A DNA stretch of 64,000 bases from Pachypanchax playfairii (Eukaryota > Chordata > Actinopteri > Cyprinodontiformes > Aplocheilidae): NCBI GenBank assembly GCA_006937955.1, contig SSNP01000020.1:851504-915503 (forward strand). The letters are read 5' to 3'. Each line of letters begins with the position of its first letter. Positions within the stretch are counted from its first letter, which is position 1. A model generated the notes under the pieces. That model worked only from the letters and a program-made list of their open reading frames with translations, was not told the DNA's origin and made no database searches. Positions 1 to 11,830 of the stretch are shown here, piece by piece. The position numbers and the translations under genes were made by a program.

Positions 1-184
1 ATAGAAGGGATCATCATTCTTCGTTTTCTTGAGTGTATGTTTTGTTTGACTAACAAGGTCTTCATCACTGCATGATTTCATCTATTTACATATACAGAAC
101 TCTTCTAATGTAACGCTCCCTTCCTATCAACACTTCAGTTTGCACTAATATCTAGTGTTAATGAAGCTGAGGTGCTGTAAATAC

Positions 185-2463
185 CTGAGGCTGAGGAGCA
201 AAGTGATACTCCTTCATCATATCCTGGGAGTAAAGGTCTGGAATGGGCTGGAAGGGGTTTAGAGCCACCAAGGTGCAGCCAGCATGAGTGTAAAACACCT
301 TCATACTGTACCTGGCCTGCAGGCATTTTAGCACTACAGGAAAAAAATATAGATTTTTAGACACTGAGGGGAAATCACAAGAAGCAGAAATAATAAAATA
401 AATAAAAAAATGGAGAACAAATAATTGTGCTGAATAATTCATATGACATAATAACAAAAATCTACAGTAGTGTATATATATAAACAGACAGATCTAAAAA
501 CAGACAGGTATAACATACATAAATAGCAACATAAGCAAATAAATAAACAGTTTCTGCCTACTACTGCCATGTTTTATTTTTGGAACCCAAATTTGGGAAC
601 CAGAGACACAGGCTTAGAAGTCCTGCCTACTCACTCATGAACATCCAAAATCAACTAACTAATTACAACTAAACCTGTTAGAAAAATTAATACGTAGTTG
701 AAAATGAAGCTGCAAGATGAGAACTATGTGAATTACCAGGAGTCACCACCTTGAAAAAATGACCATGGATGTGTTTTTATTTTATAATCAGGAAAAAGAC
801 CAATTTAATTACATATAGTGGGTATGACTTAAACCCTATACTGCAGCCAGCCACTAGGGGGCATTTATCTAATTTTGGCTTCCATTTTTACAACTAATCA
901 CAAGTGAACAATGTCTACAGTGAAACTCTGCACTGCCTTTCAGACATTAATATCGATGTTAAGATTGTAAATATGGTCTGGAAACAAAACTTCATGGCTG
1001 CATTTAATCTATTCTTATTTAGAGTTAGTACAGCAGGATTTTCTGTCAGAATATAAAACTGAAATGTTTCCTGTCAACTGGGAAGTGAATGGTGAGTCTA
1101 ACATCTGAGTGAAACTTGTCTTTTCTCTTAGCAGCATACCAATCAGTCATGCATTACAATTATATCATTCCTACAGATTTTATCTGGACTAAGGCAATGA
1201 ACCGAGGTGGCATACAATGAAAAATTATTATGACGCTACCCCATTATGCATCACGTCCACATCATTAAGAACCATAGAAACTCTGTTGGTGCTTCATGTT
1301 TGATACCTGTTGTTGGAGTCACTGGGTTGACTTTAGTAAGGTCATCGTAAGTGTGGAGCTGGTCTTCATCAATGAGGAAGGATTGAATTTCCTCCTCCAG
1401 AGAATCATTTACAGGTGGGTGAACCTTCTGGATGAAACTGTTCACCTGTGTGAAAAGTTGAGGTGAACAAGTGTTGACGTTGTTCCTCAAGCTTGAAGGG
1501 AGGAAGACGGGAAGATCGTGCCTTTGCACATATGGCATTTGTTATTCCACAACAGAGGGCAAATATTTGAAACACAAATACCTCTATGTAGAAATCTCAC
1601 AGATGCATTTAATTCACTGACGTCTTCAAGACATTAAGCATGATGGTGCTAATTCTGAGTCAGGAAATTCTTCCAAAATAATTTCAGTGAAATAATATAG
1701 ACCTAAAACACACATGCCAGTGCTTACGAATGACCGAACCACTTACTGCACAGCGACAGCCAGGTACAATAACATTTGTGAAGTGAGTCACAATCACTTC
1801 AGCCTGACAAATCCAGGTCCACATTATCCTGCCACATGACCTGCAGCCTCCCTAAAGTCTGACACCTGTTCAAGACACCCAGTTCATTCAGACACTCTTA
1901 ATCCACCAGCAGGTAGCCTACATCCCATCATTCTTGTATAATAAGTAATTAATCTCAATATCATCAGTTTAAATCAAACATATAAACAACACGTGGGAGG
2001 CAAGAGTTATACATACACGTTTTTATATTGTTTTAAAAGTTAAACAGTATAAGAACAAATGTTAGTAATACAACGAGTCTTAAAAAGAAACATCTCGACA
2101 TTTTTAAAACCCGTTTGAGCAGTTAAACGTTCACTGACAGTAAACATCACCGCTACAGGTACAAACAACAACATGACGTGGGTCTTCTAAGACCACGGAA
2201 ATTGTGTTTTGGTGAGATCCACGCACATCATAGGGACTATTTTCTTAGGCGCAATAAACTATTTTTATTCAGTCACGTATGAGCGTCTATCTAAAATATC
2301 TGATTTCAAACATCGAATAAATATTAAGAAAAAGTTTTAATGAGCAATATAAATAGGTCGCTATTTTCAATGTTAAAATAAAAATATACATATATAAATT
2401 CAAAATAAAACGAAGAAAACTGAAGTTAAACAGAAAAACGTGGGCTTACCGTTGACCCTCCAT
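185..2463 (-). CDS. myo19: myosin XIX (unconventional mitochondrial myosin), N-terminal coding exons only; gene runs off the left edge
   Basis: Partial gene on the minus strand. The clear exons are 1307-1521 (5' boundary uncertain) and 185-333. They join in phase (G|TG) to read through DDLTKVNPVTPTTVLKCLQA and then CTLVALNPFQPIPDLYS. This matches the start of the MYO19 motor domain, just before the P-loop, which lies outside the window. Donors are GT at 1306-1305 and 184-183; the acceptor AG is at 335-334. A candidate first coding exon is 2450-2463 (ATG GAG GGT CAA CG, then gtaag). Its phase fits the 1521 acceptor, giving MEGQRHDLPVFLP, but that acceptor (gtgcaaag) has a poor pyrimidine tract. 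A better-looking acceptor just upstream of GTGAACAG (near 1440) would break the frame. MYO19 is an actin motor tethered to the mitochondrial outer membrane. The gene is head-to-head with pigw, so a shared promoter is likely. Identity is firm; the start is tentative. Confidence 0.85.
849..863 (+). promoter_or_regulatory. CTCF-like motif in a myo19 intron
   Basis: CCACTAGGGGGCA at 851-863 agrees with the CTCF core (CCASYAGRKGGCR). This is a motif match only; occupancy cannot be seen from sequence. Confidence 0.4.
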
Positions 2464-3466
2464 TTCTGTATCCCACTGGAACGTCCCGTCGGTCGGCCGC
2501 TGAAGTCATCGACTTGAATCTCCTTCCTGTCTGTTTTAAAAGTTAGTTAGAATAAATTGGGGAGTATTGTACCTCCATTAGATGTTTTTTTAACTTTACA
2601 TTACCCTGGCGGTCAACTGTCCCTCACAATAACGATGTGTTCAGGTTGTCCGACTGACTCCCAGACTCCCAAACCTCTCACCGTTCCCGCCCTCTTCGTG
2701 ACGCTTCAAGGACTCGGATGGATCAGTCCGGCCGGGAACAACTTCACAGTCAAAGACCGGTCTAGTTTCTACAGATTCATATAGATTCACCTTAAATTTG
2801 TCTTTTTTATGTAACCCAAATAATATAACGTTAATTTGCAAGTGAATATCAAGCTTTGTTGTTGGGTGCCTGTTTCACTGAAGGTCATCTTGTTCATCAG
2901 TAGTTGTATGTGTTGTTAAACTCGTCTGAGATTTTATTCATTATTCTGCAAACAAACGTAATAAACGCAATGTTTTTAAAGACTGGTCACAAATCCGAGT
3001 TTTCATGAATGCGCCACGGGACCCGGAAGAAGCTATCTGTAAGAGCAGGACAAAAACAAAGAAATGCAGCAGGACAAGTTAAAATCAATAACCTGTTTTT
3101 AGTCTACATTTCGGATATTCAGCAGACAAACCTGAGGCAATGGGTAGATGGAGTTACTAATACTTTTCTAACGATAAACCTGTTCATTGTAGTGAATTCT
3201 TATGCTGCTTGAGAGTTAAACGCTTCTGTTTTGTTGTATTTCTGTGGAGAGAAACTGCTGTTGGCAATCAGCGACTGCTTTAACTGGAAAACAACCCTTC
3301 CGGAATGAAAGTAGGAGATATTTTGAAAGCACTTTTAATTTATGTCACAAAATGTGAGCGTGTACTTCAGAATCGTTGTTCCTGTGTTTGACAATAGGAC
3401 TGTTTCTTTAATTGCCTGCAAATACAATTAGTTTTCTCTCTAATGATTGCCATTTATTTTTCAAAG
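2464..3466. promoter_or_regulatory. bidirectional promoter region, myo19 / pigw
   Basis: About 1 kb separates the divergent starts of myo19 (minus) and pigw (plus). The part nearest myo19 (about 2460-2760) is richer in CpG (cccgtcggtcggccgctg, gtccggccgggaac) than its AT-rich surroundings, consistent with a housekeeping promoter. Non-coding first exons probably lie here, because the pigw coding exon is preceded by a splice-acceptor-like tract ending AAG at 3466. Small ORFs in this interval have no recognisable homology. Confidence 0.45.
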
Positions 3467-3469
3467 GTC

Positions 3470-4963
3470 ATGGCTCAAAAAGAACTGAAGGAAGAATTTG
3501 TCCGTAACCTGAATGGGACCAGTTTAGGAGAGGTGGCACTGGGATCAGTCCTGTCTCCGGTCTGCATCTTGAACAGAGGACTCATCTTTATACTTTACTA
3601 CCAGGCCAGAAGGACCTTACCACTGCCCTTTCCATGGGTTTCTCACCTGCTCCTGGACTTCTCTGTCCTGATTGTTCCTCTCGTCCTGTCATGCACTATC
3701 CTGAGCAATGTTCTCCTCCAGGTTGCCTCAAGTCTAGCATTTATTTCAGCTTGTTTTATTTGCTGCATTTATTTAACCAACACTTGGTCCTCTGCTCGGC
3801 ATCCACACAAGACGTCTTTCCTGCAAAGTCACATCCAGTTCAAGCAGGTCCCCTTTGTGACTCTCTTTAGAGTGTTTGTAAATGTGAAAACAGCCATCAG
3901 CATTCTCGCAGTGGACTTTGCTGTCTTTCCAAGACGGTATGCTAAAACAGAAACCTACGGGACTGGGGTCATGGACTTTGGAGTTGGAGCATTTGTGTTT
4001 GCAAACGCTTTGGTATGTCCAGAGGCAAGAGGGAAAAACATCACCGGATCCAGGATTAATCACATCACAAAGCAGATCCTGTCTGTCTGGCCCCTGCTGG
4101 CTCTCGGTTTTGCCAGACTTGTAAGCGTGAAAATGACGGGCTATCACGAACATGTCACAGAATACGGTGTCCACTGGAATTTTTTCTTCACGTTAGCCAT
4201 CATCAGAGTTCTGGCTTCAGCACTGTTGACTGTTTTGCCAGCCAGACAGTTGTGGGTTTTTGCTCTTCTGATTAGTGGGTTTTATCAATTCATTCTAGAG
4301 ACTTCAGACTTGAAGACTTTCATCATACATGACAGAGACAGACAGAAAGACTTTCTACATGCTAACAAGGAGGGTATTTTCTCTGTAGCAGGCTACATTG
4401 CCATCTACCTAACAGGAGTTCAGATTGGACTTTATGTGATGCAGCCAAGATCTCAAGTCAGGATGTGGCTCAGAATGCTGTTTAATCTCTGTTTGGGAAG
4501 TCTGGTTTCGTTTGCTGCTTTGTGCACATGTCAGAACCTCATAGAGCCCGTGTCTCGCCGCACAGCTAATTTTCCCTTTTTCCTCTGGAGCATTGCTCAG
4601 TCCTTGTTTTTTCTGTCTTGTTTTGGTCTGGCTGATATAGTTTTGTTGTTCTTAAAAAGAACTTCTGGGTGTCACATTGTGCCTTCATCTCTGAATCTTT
4701 TTAACAAAGATGCAGAAACAGACAAAGCCTGCAGCAGAAGGGGAGATGAAACAGAAAAACTCTGCCTGGTTCGAGCCGTCAGCAGGAATCAGTTGTTGTT
4801 CTTCCTGCTTGCGAATGTCATGACGGGACTGACCAACTCTCTGATTGACACACTTAGTTGTAGTCATTTGTTGTCAGTGTTTGTTTTACTACTGTATATG
4901 TTCATAAATTGCTTGGTAATTCATGTTTTACATGTTTGTGGAATTACTGTAAAATTCTGGTAA
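3470..4963 (+). CDS. pigw: phosphatidylinositol-glycan biosynthesis class W protein (GPI inositol acyltransferase)
   Basis: A single uninterrupted coding exon of 497 aa, close to the roughly 504 aa of the family. PIGW is a multi-pass ER membrane enzyme that acylates the inositol of glucosaminyl-PI, an early step in GPI-anchor synthesis. Conserved blocks are visible: an N-terminal EFVRNLNG, AVDFAVFPRRYAKTE followed by YGTGVMDFGVG, then TEYGVHWNFFFTLAI, LHANKEGIFSVAGYIAIYL, and a C-terminal MTGLTNSLIDTL and VKFW. Many hydrophobic segments run throughout. I chose the ATG at 3470 rather than the in-frame ATG at 3443. The encoded start (MAQKELKEEF) aligns with the family, the context gtcATGG is good, and a probable splice acceptor (tttttcaaag) ends at 3466, which would remove the earlier ATG. 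Coding in one exon after a non-coding exon is the usual PIGW structure. Confidence 0.95.
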   Translation: MAQKELKEEFVRNLNGTSLGEVALGSVLSPVCILNRGLIFILYYQARRTLPLPFPWVSHLLLDFSVLIVPLVLSCTILSNVLLQVASSLAFISACFICCIYLTNTWSSARHPHKTSFLQSHIQFKQVPFVTLFRVFVNVKTAISILAVDFAVFPRRYAKTETYGTGVMDFGVGAFVFANALVCPEARGKNITGSRINHITKQILSVWPLLALGFARLVSVKMTGYHEHVTEYGVHWNFFFTLAIIRVLASALLTVLPARQLWVFALLISGFYQFILETSDLKTFIIHDRDRQKDFLHANKEGIFSVAGYIAIYLTGVQIGLYVMQPRSQVRMWLRMLFNLCLGSLVSFAALCTCQNLIEPVSRRTANFPFFLWSIAQSLFFLSCFGLADIVLLFLKRTSGCHIVPSSLNLFNKDAETDKACSRRGDETEKLCLVRAVSRNQLLFFLLANVMTGLTNSLIDTLSCSHLLSVFVLLLYMFINCLVIHVLHVCGITVKFW

Positions 4964-5134
4964 AGATGTAAAACCAGCTTGTTTTCAGGGGTTTGTGAGA
5001 AGCTGGAGTGACTGGCACTGAAATTTAAGCTGTTGGGAAACACTGGAAAGGATGTCATGTGCATGCTAAAACACTCTTTTACTTTTGATTGTTTCTTATC
5101 TATTCTTAGTTTTCTGTATGTGAAAAAAACTTGA

Positions 5135-5140
5135 AATAAA
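5135..5140 (+). terminator. polyadenylation signal for pigw
   Basis: AATAAA lies about 170 bases past the pigw stop, followed by a T-rich tract. It is a likely 3' end signal. Confidence 0.6.
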
Positions 5141-5599
5141 ATTAAACCGTTTTTTTCTATGCTAATAGCTGTTAGCCCTCAGCGAATACACTCCACCTCC
5201 TTTCTGATCCACCAGCTGTGAAACTGGCCTTCCAGAAACAAATTATGTCTGTACAAAATAAGACCCTCTCATTACCTCATCAGCCATCTGCACCTTCATT
5301 TGAATCAGATTGGAAGAATATTAAAAAACAGATTAAATAAACATTTTGTGTTGGATTCTGAGTTTATTATATTCTAGAATCATTTTTTATACAGTTTGCT
5401 GCTGTTGTGTTGTACGATCTGTTACAATATCATAGATTTGTTAATGTTTCATGGTGTACTGAAGTATTATTATAAACATGTATAAAAGTCCAGAGGCTTT
5501 TATTGACCCTCATCAGAGAAGGAACCTCAAACAAGAAGGGTTTCTGGATGCTTTTCTTATGATGTGACACAGAACTAATGTTGACATTTTTCTTTTCTT

Positions 5600-5930
5600 A
5601 TCTGGACTTCAATCCAGATGTTCCAAACAATCAGAAATCAGACTTTAATCCAGTCTTCAGGAGACCAATCCCTGGACCTTCTGCAGGACATCAGTTTGTG
5701 CCTGATTTTTTTTGTCTGCCTTCCTTGACACCAGAATTGAAGCTATCAAACAGTTTTTAACTGGAAAAGGTTCACATTTGTTTAGATTAAGTGAAAGTCC
5801 AGAGGCTTTGAAGAAGGACTTGATACTGTCAATAGCCAGTGACACCTGCGAGGCGTCCCTCAGGAAGAGAGCAGTATTATCAGCCAGTTGAATTAAAAAA
5901 TGTTTTTCTGTTAGCAATAACCAGACCATT
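5600..5930 (-). repeat. LINE reverse-transcriptase fragment
   Basis: The minus strand encodes a stretch including LADNTALFLRDASQVSLAI, then IKSFFKASGLSLNLNKCE. This is the region around and after the catalytic (Y/F)ADD box of non-LTR retrotransposon reverse transcriptases. The second Asp of the box is replaced (ADN), so the copy is inactive. It lies between pigw and ggnbp2 with no flanking ORF1 or endonuclease, so it is a short dead fragment. The clade is not certain (L1-like or a related group). Confidence 0.7.
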
Positions 5931-6044
5931 TAAAGAACTGATTTTGATATGTGAATTAAGGAGTTGTACTGAGAGCGGAAATAGATACTGACAAAGAGCA
6001 TCCCTGCCACACTCCACGTTTCAGAGGGAATGTTGGGTCCACAT

Positions 6045-6132
6045 CGCCCTCTAGTGGCGCTTCCGTCAATTCTGTATCCACAGCGCCCTCTGGTGGCGAC
6101 TTAGGGATTCTTCATAGCCCCCTCTAGTGGCG
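6045..6132 (-). promoter_or_regulatory. cluster of three CTCF-like motifs upstream of ggnbp2
   Basis: Three copies of a CGCCCTCTRGTGGCG-type motif occur at about 6045-6060, 6084-6098 and 6117-6132, all in the same orientation. Read on the minus strand the first two give CCACTAGAGGGCG and CCACCAGAGGGCGC, full matches to the CTCF core; the third is one base off. They sit just before the ggnbp2 first exon and after the pigw 3' end, a plausible insulator or promoter-proximal site. Binding is inferred from motif only. Confidence 0.55.
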
Positions 6133-6169
6133 AATCGTTGAACAATATGAGGGTGAAATCCGTGATGAA

Positions 6170-6241
6170 GATTCCGCCACCGTAGCAGTCTCCTCCTCAC
6201 CGTCGCACTTGTTTATTTTTGTATATAACTTTCAGTGTAAG
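6170..6241 (+). other. ggnbp2: ggnbp2 non-coding first exon (5' UTR), 5' limit unknown
   Basis: A strong donor (tgtaag|gtaagtata) at 6241/6242 follows a GC-richer segment (gccaccgtagcagtctcctc). The first coding exon at 6944 begins with an acceptor 14 bases before its ATG, so a non-coding upstream exon is required; this is the best candidate. Confidence 0.5.
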
Positions 6242-6957
6242 GTAAGTATAAAATATCGATTAAGTTAGTTCAAGTGTACATTCATTTTCGAATCTAAAAG
6301 TTGTATTGTGTTTGTGTCTCATGTATCCGAGTCTGGAGCAAAGTAGCCGTTTACATAGTTTAACTTTATATTAGCTTAGATTAGCCTGCTAACGTCAGAC
6401 AGCCGCTAACGTTAGCTTGGCAGCCAAGTTTACTCATCGATAAGGCAGAGACAGAATTAATAAATTCGTAGTCATACTCGTTATATAGAGCATGGACGTT
6501 GTATTTACTAATCTTCCTTTTAAATGACTCCAGGCATCTTGGGTTTATGAAGAAACAGTATTTTTAAATGGAATTAGCTAGCAGGCTGCTAACTTTAGCT
6601 GTTGAGTGAGTAGTTAATGTTCTTCGTGCCTTAAATCTATTCTAACATGATTACTGTCAGAAAATGTAGAAAACACCCTTTAAAACAACAACATCAAACA
6701 ATTATTTTCTGTCCAAACTGTCGTCTGTCATGTTGTTTGCTAACCTAGCAGGCTAAATCTGGGTCAAGTGAGTAACTTATGGTTCAGCTGGAACGTTGCG
6801 GTCATGTATGGTGACATGTATGGTATCTGTTCTACACGATATTTTTTATGTTCACGTTGTAAAATAACATTAATGTGAGTGACAAGATGTTTTGGCATCG
6901 ATTTGATAGACGAGCTTGTCTTGTTTCTGTGTTGAATCTGCAGGATCGTAAGAAGTC

Positions 6958-9900
6958 ATGGCCCGCCTGGTAGCAGTCTGCAGGGAGGAAGACTACCACT
7001 TTCTGGAAAGACAGATTCCTTTGTACATTGATGATACTCTCACGGTATGATTTCCAGATCAGGACTGTAATGTGACTGCTGTCCTGATACTGACACACTG
7101 TTTTAACGTCTTGTGTTTTCAGCATTAGTGTTGAATGTAATGAACTGCTTGTTCTCAAAGGTTGTTGTCAACCATTTTTGAAAAAATCCAAAGTGATTGT
7201 TTGCTGCATCTTGGGAGGTTTTTAACAAGGCAGGTTTGGAATGTTAGAAAGCCTCTAGCCTGGATACTTTTCTGTCTGTTCTGATCGGGGAACCAAACCA
7301 GAACTCTCTACAGTCTGAGATGTGGGGTTATGTAGGGCTGCAGCTATCAGATGTTTTAATAAGCGAGTACCTGATCAGATCTCTCATTAATTAATTTAAA
7401 AAGTCTCTGATAAGTATTTAAACCTGGAAATGACCAATAGCACAACCTGAGTAACAGCAGTTTTGAAAATTTTAACATTTTTGTTTTTCTTCTAGTGTAA
7501 AAATTTTCACACTGAATCCATCTGAAGGCAGTTGAGCTTCTTTATTCTAGAAATTTTCTTCATCACTTAGGAAACAGGGTCAGCATGCATCTGATAGTAA
7601 TAACTATCCTTGTGTAACAGCCAGGTGATCAGTGTGGGTTAAATGAAATATAGAATCTAACTGTTGCTTCTCAGGGACTCTGTGCAGTCGAGTGACTTGA
7701 GTCCATCTGAATCGTTTTCAGTTGTATGAAATCTTTTTGAATGGATGAAAGAAAACACTGAAAGTGTTGACTTTGTTTATTATTGCTTGTCAGATGGTGA
7801 TGGAGTTTTCTGACAGTGTAGTGGATGTTGACAGCCATGAATTCAACACCTCTCACTGGAAACAATTTTGTGAGGTGAGTTTTAACTTCATTCTCTATTT
7901 CTGGGTGCTGATTGGCCCAGCAAAGGAGAGCAGCATTAGATTCTAGTTTGTGTTAACCAGCACCATGTATTGCTCTTTTAGTAGCAACATGTTTTGCTGT
8001 GTAGTGTTTTTGTAAGGGCTTATAAAGATCAAAGTAACCATATAAACACAGGGTTTATACATTATGATGGAGGAGGGATTACTGTTCACACAGAATAAGA
8101 TGCTATTGTACTTTGAATAACCAGTTTGACCCCTGGTTCTTTTAAAATGGTTAGTTTGATGTGATTCTCCTGCTTGCAGTATTACTCTAAGCTGAAGCAG
8201 CAGGACTTGAATATCGCCTTGATGGTGACATCCAGAGAGGTGTACAGTGCTTTATCTCAGCTGGTGCCGTGCGTGGGCTGCAGACGAAGTGTTGAGCGCC
8301 TCTTCTCACATTCAGTGGAATCAGGGAACCCAGCTCTGGAGCCCCTCACAGTGAAACCTAAAGGCATGCTGACTGTCACCAAAGCCTGTTTGGCTGACAT
8401 GAAGAAGCTTTATACCCTCTTCTACATCCATGGGTGAGTACTAGAGAAGAGTTCTTCCTTCATGCACTGCTGTGTTCATCTTGAAGGCTGTTACACTGCA
8501 AAATAACACTTTTTGATTGTTGTAATTTATTTGCAGATCAAAGTTAAACAACATGATCGATGCCATTCCAAAAAGTAAAAAGAATAAACGCTGCCAGTTA
8601 CACTCCTTAGACACACACAAACCTAAACCTTTGGGGTAAGCTGTGTTTTTTTTTCATCTCTTCCTTCATCAGCTGTTTTTATTTTGGTTTGGAATTTAGA
8701 CTTTGGTACATACTTGAGTAGCTTCCTCGTTTTGGTGCTACTAACGAGGGACGTGACAGGCAGCTGATGCTTCTGACCAAGTCTTGTAATCATTAATAAA
8801 AGCAACAATGTGGTTATTTAAAATGATTGTTTGGATTTTTGTCTGTTGGGGTTTAAATATGATGCTGTTTGCAAACTATTTTAACATCAGCCTGAAATGT
8901 GGCCCGAAATATGAGTTGATGTATGATAATTGAGGTTTGTTTTGACATTGTTATGATAATTGTATGTTACAGGGGGAGCTGGATGGATGTGTGGGAACTA
9001 ATGTCTCAGGAATGCAGGGATGAGGTGGTCCTCATTGATAGTGCCTGTCTCCTGGAGACACTGGAGGCCTACTTGTGTAAACACAGGTGATCGGTTTTAA
9101 TTCTCCATTTTAAATAATCATTAGTTTTCCTCTTAGAAATACAGTGTTTATAGGTAAAAAAATAAAAAATGAATGCTCTATCTAAACACTGTTTTTTGTC
9201 AGCAGGTTTTGCACAGACTGTAAGAATAAAGTTGTGAGAGCATATAACATCTTGATTGGGGAGGTGGATTCCTCTGAAGAGAAGGGCTACTGTGCTGCTT
9301 TGTATGAGGGACTATGTTGTTGCCCCCACGAACGACACATTCACGTGTGCTGCGAAACAGATTTCATCGCTCATTTACTTGGCAGGGCCGAGCCCGAATT
9401 CTCAGGAGGCTACGAGTGAGTTGAACTTTAGAATATTTGCTGCTCTGTTCATTTTGATCATTTGTTTAAAAAACTAAAGGTGGTTTTCTTTGTTTTTTAG
9501 GCGCAGAGAGAGACATGCAAAGACAATTGATATTGCACAAGAGGAAGTCCTGACCTGTCTGGGGATTCACCTCTATGAACGGCTCCACAGAATCTGGCAG
9601 AAGCTACGTGCTGAGGAACAGACCTGGCAGATATTGTTCCATTTGGGAATTGATGCACTACGGAAAAGTTTCGAGGTACATTCAGAAACACACCAGAAAC
9701 ATACCAGGAATGTTAGTGTGGTTATTTAATTGTTCCCATGATCCCAGATGGCGGTGGAGAAGATGCAGGGGATCAGTCGTCTCGAGCAGCTTGTCGAGGA
9801 ACTGTCTGAGGAGGAGAGAGCCAAAGAGCTGAAGCTGGAGAGAAAGAGGCAAAAGAGAAAAAATCGACGTAAAAACAAGTGTGGCTTTGACGTGTCTGAA

Positions 9901-11347
9901 CAGGAGACAGAAGACAAAGAAAAGGTTCTGGATGAGGTGATCTGTCAATCAAAGTGCAAGACAGAGCTGTTCTTTAGGACAGCCCTGATGTCCAGGAGCT
10001 ACATTTTGCCATGTAAATGTCATTAAGGACTTTATGATGTGTTGCAGGGTTCTTTTGAGTCTGTTGAGGGGAGTTGTAAGGCCTGTGGCAGCCACGGTGA
10101 GGAAGAGGAGGCAGTGTGTGAAGGGACTGCTGCCGCCAATAGGAAGCTCACCTGTAACTGCCCAAATAACACAAAGCAATGTAAAAATATCAATACCCAT
10201 TAAATCTGGAAATGTAATTCTCTCTTTTTTCCTTAAATGAAACATGATGGTTTAACACTTTTTCATCTCTTTCCTCAGACACGTCCCACAATGGAAGTGA
10301 CTGTGGCTACTCTTCAAGTATGGAAGGCAGCGAGATGGGATCACGAGAAGGTTCTGATGTGGCCTGTTCTGAAGGAATCTGCAACCATGATGAAGCAGGT
10401 CAGGATTCATCTATACTCATGAACATCAAGTTGTCTTTTATTTTCATCTCACTGTTTATTGTTTACAATGTGAAGGTGACGAGTCGAGCGTTCATCACTG
10501 TGCTGAGGACAAGGAGGAGGATGCAGCAGACAGCTGTGTGGACTGCTGGCCGCACTCTGATGAAAACCATCAATGCAACAGCAAAAAGAAGAAGAAAAAG
10601 GTCTTCTGCAACATTAAGGTGAGAAAACAAACTGATGAAGCTGAATACAAAATGCTCAGGGATGTGTATGAAGTAACACATGTATATTTCTAAAGGGACA
10701 AAAAGAGGAAGGTTGCACATCAGAGGGGAAGGCAGCAGGCCACAATCTGACTCCACTGCACTCTTGTCGAACCAAAGAGTTGTTTTCCTCCTTATGGGGT
10801 GATCAATTTGCCAGTATTGCACTACGGTTACCTTGGACTGGACATCAAAAGAACTTCAGCCATTATATCAGGCCTCAAAGTGAAAATATAAGTCTGGCAG
10901 AACTTCTGGTGAGTAAAAATGGGTTGGAATATTTTAGTTTTTCAAAAGCTGCAAATAATTTCCTTTTACAGCTTGGGGAGATTAAATGGTAGCTTGTGAA
11001 ATGTAACATACTTTTTGCAGAACAAAAATGTTGTAAGAAAGCTTTATTTTCAGAAAATGTTTATAAAGGGGGAACTATTAGCTTCTGGGGCTACATGGCT
11101 TAGATTTTCTACACAATCATTTTTTCTTGTGTTCTTGTTACAGGATGATTCAGAAGTGACCTCAGATGAAGAGAGTTGTCTGACACAAGATGAAATCAAG
11201 GCATTTTTAGATCAAAACCAGTCCTTCTACAACAACCGCCACCAGTACCGACAACTCCTAAAGGAGAAGTTCACCAACTACTGCCGTGCCACTGAGCGCA
11301 GTAGACAGGTCTGTGGAAAATGGTTCGCCACAGCCAGCGTCAAGTAA
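6958..11347 (+). CDS. ggnbp2: gametogenetin-binding protein 2
   Basis: Thirteen coding exons: 6958-7044, 7794-7874, 8180-8433, 8537-8635, 8973-9086, 9206-9415, 9501-9675, 9748-9936, 10048-10180, 10279-10398, 10476-10618, 10696-10908 and 11144-11347. All have GT-AG borders and compatible phases, totalling 673 aa plus stop (human about 697). The start is MARLVAVCREEDYHFLERQI. Conserved landmarks are SQLVPCVGCRRSVERLFS, a Cys/His-rich segment (CTDCKNKV, then YEGLCCCPHERHIHVCCETD), IDIAQEEVLTCLGIHLYER, a basic RKRQKRKNRRKNKC segment, SDCGYSSSMEGSEMGSREGS, and a C-terminal QDEIKAFLDQNQSFYNNR. GGNBP2 is a largely nuclear protein linked to spermatogenesis and placental development and binds gametogenetin. 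Its biochemical activity is not settled. Acceptors of exons at 10476 and 10696 are AAG rather than CAG or TAG. It sits between pigw and dhrs11 as in other vertebrates. Confidence 0.96.
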
Positions 11348-11824
11348 CTACACCGGTGACACCTTGTTCTCCTGGAGAAGAAACAACACTCATGACCGCT
11401 GCTGTCACATTCTCAGAAAACATCCATCAGCAGTACCTTTGGTGTCTCGTTGCATCATTTCTCCTTTAAGTCAATGTGATTCTTTTCCCTTGTCGTCCTC
11501 TCTTTTGCACTTGTACTCCAACAGTTCTTCATCTCCTCGTTTCCACGTTCAGATCTGTAGCTGTTTTCTTTGACCAAGCCTTTAGCTATTTGTTGTCGGT
11601 CTTCTGTAGGGTTTTTGGGTAAGAGCACTATGAAATAATAAGTCGAGCTTCACGCGCTGTAATGCTATAGATTAATTTTAGAAGTCTTATGGTATGTTGT
11701 TATTTTTTGTCATATTTTCTTTCTATATTTTCTCCATGGTGACATGTCAGTGTAGTGCAAAAGGTTGTACTATTAAATGTGTACAGAAATATAAAGATTT
11801 TACAGAGAATAAACATCCATTTGT

Positions 11825-11830
11825 AATAAA
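11825..11830 (+). terminator. polyadenylation signal for ggnbp2
   Basis: AATAAA about 480 bases after the stop. A second (aactaaataaag) follows near 11867. Either could end the transcript. Confidence 0.5.

Noticed and set aside
3009..3212. 67-codon plus-strand ORF before pigw
   Set aside because: No homology; it lies in the promoter or first-intron interval.
9949..10245. 98-codon antisense ORF over ggnbp2 exons
   Set aside because: Shadow of the sense coding exons 10048-10180; no domain.
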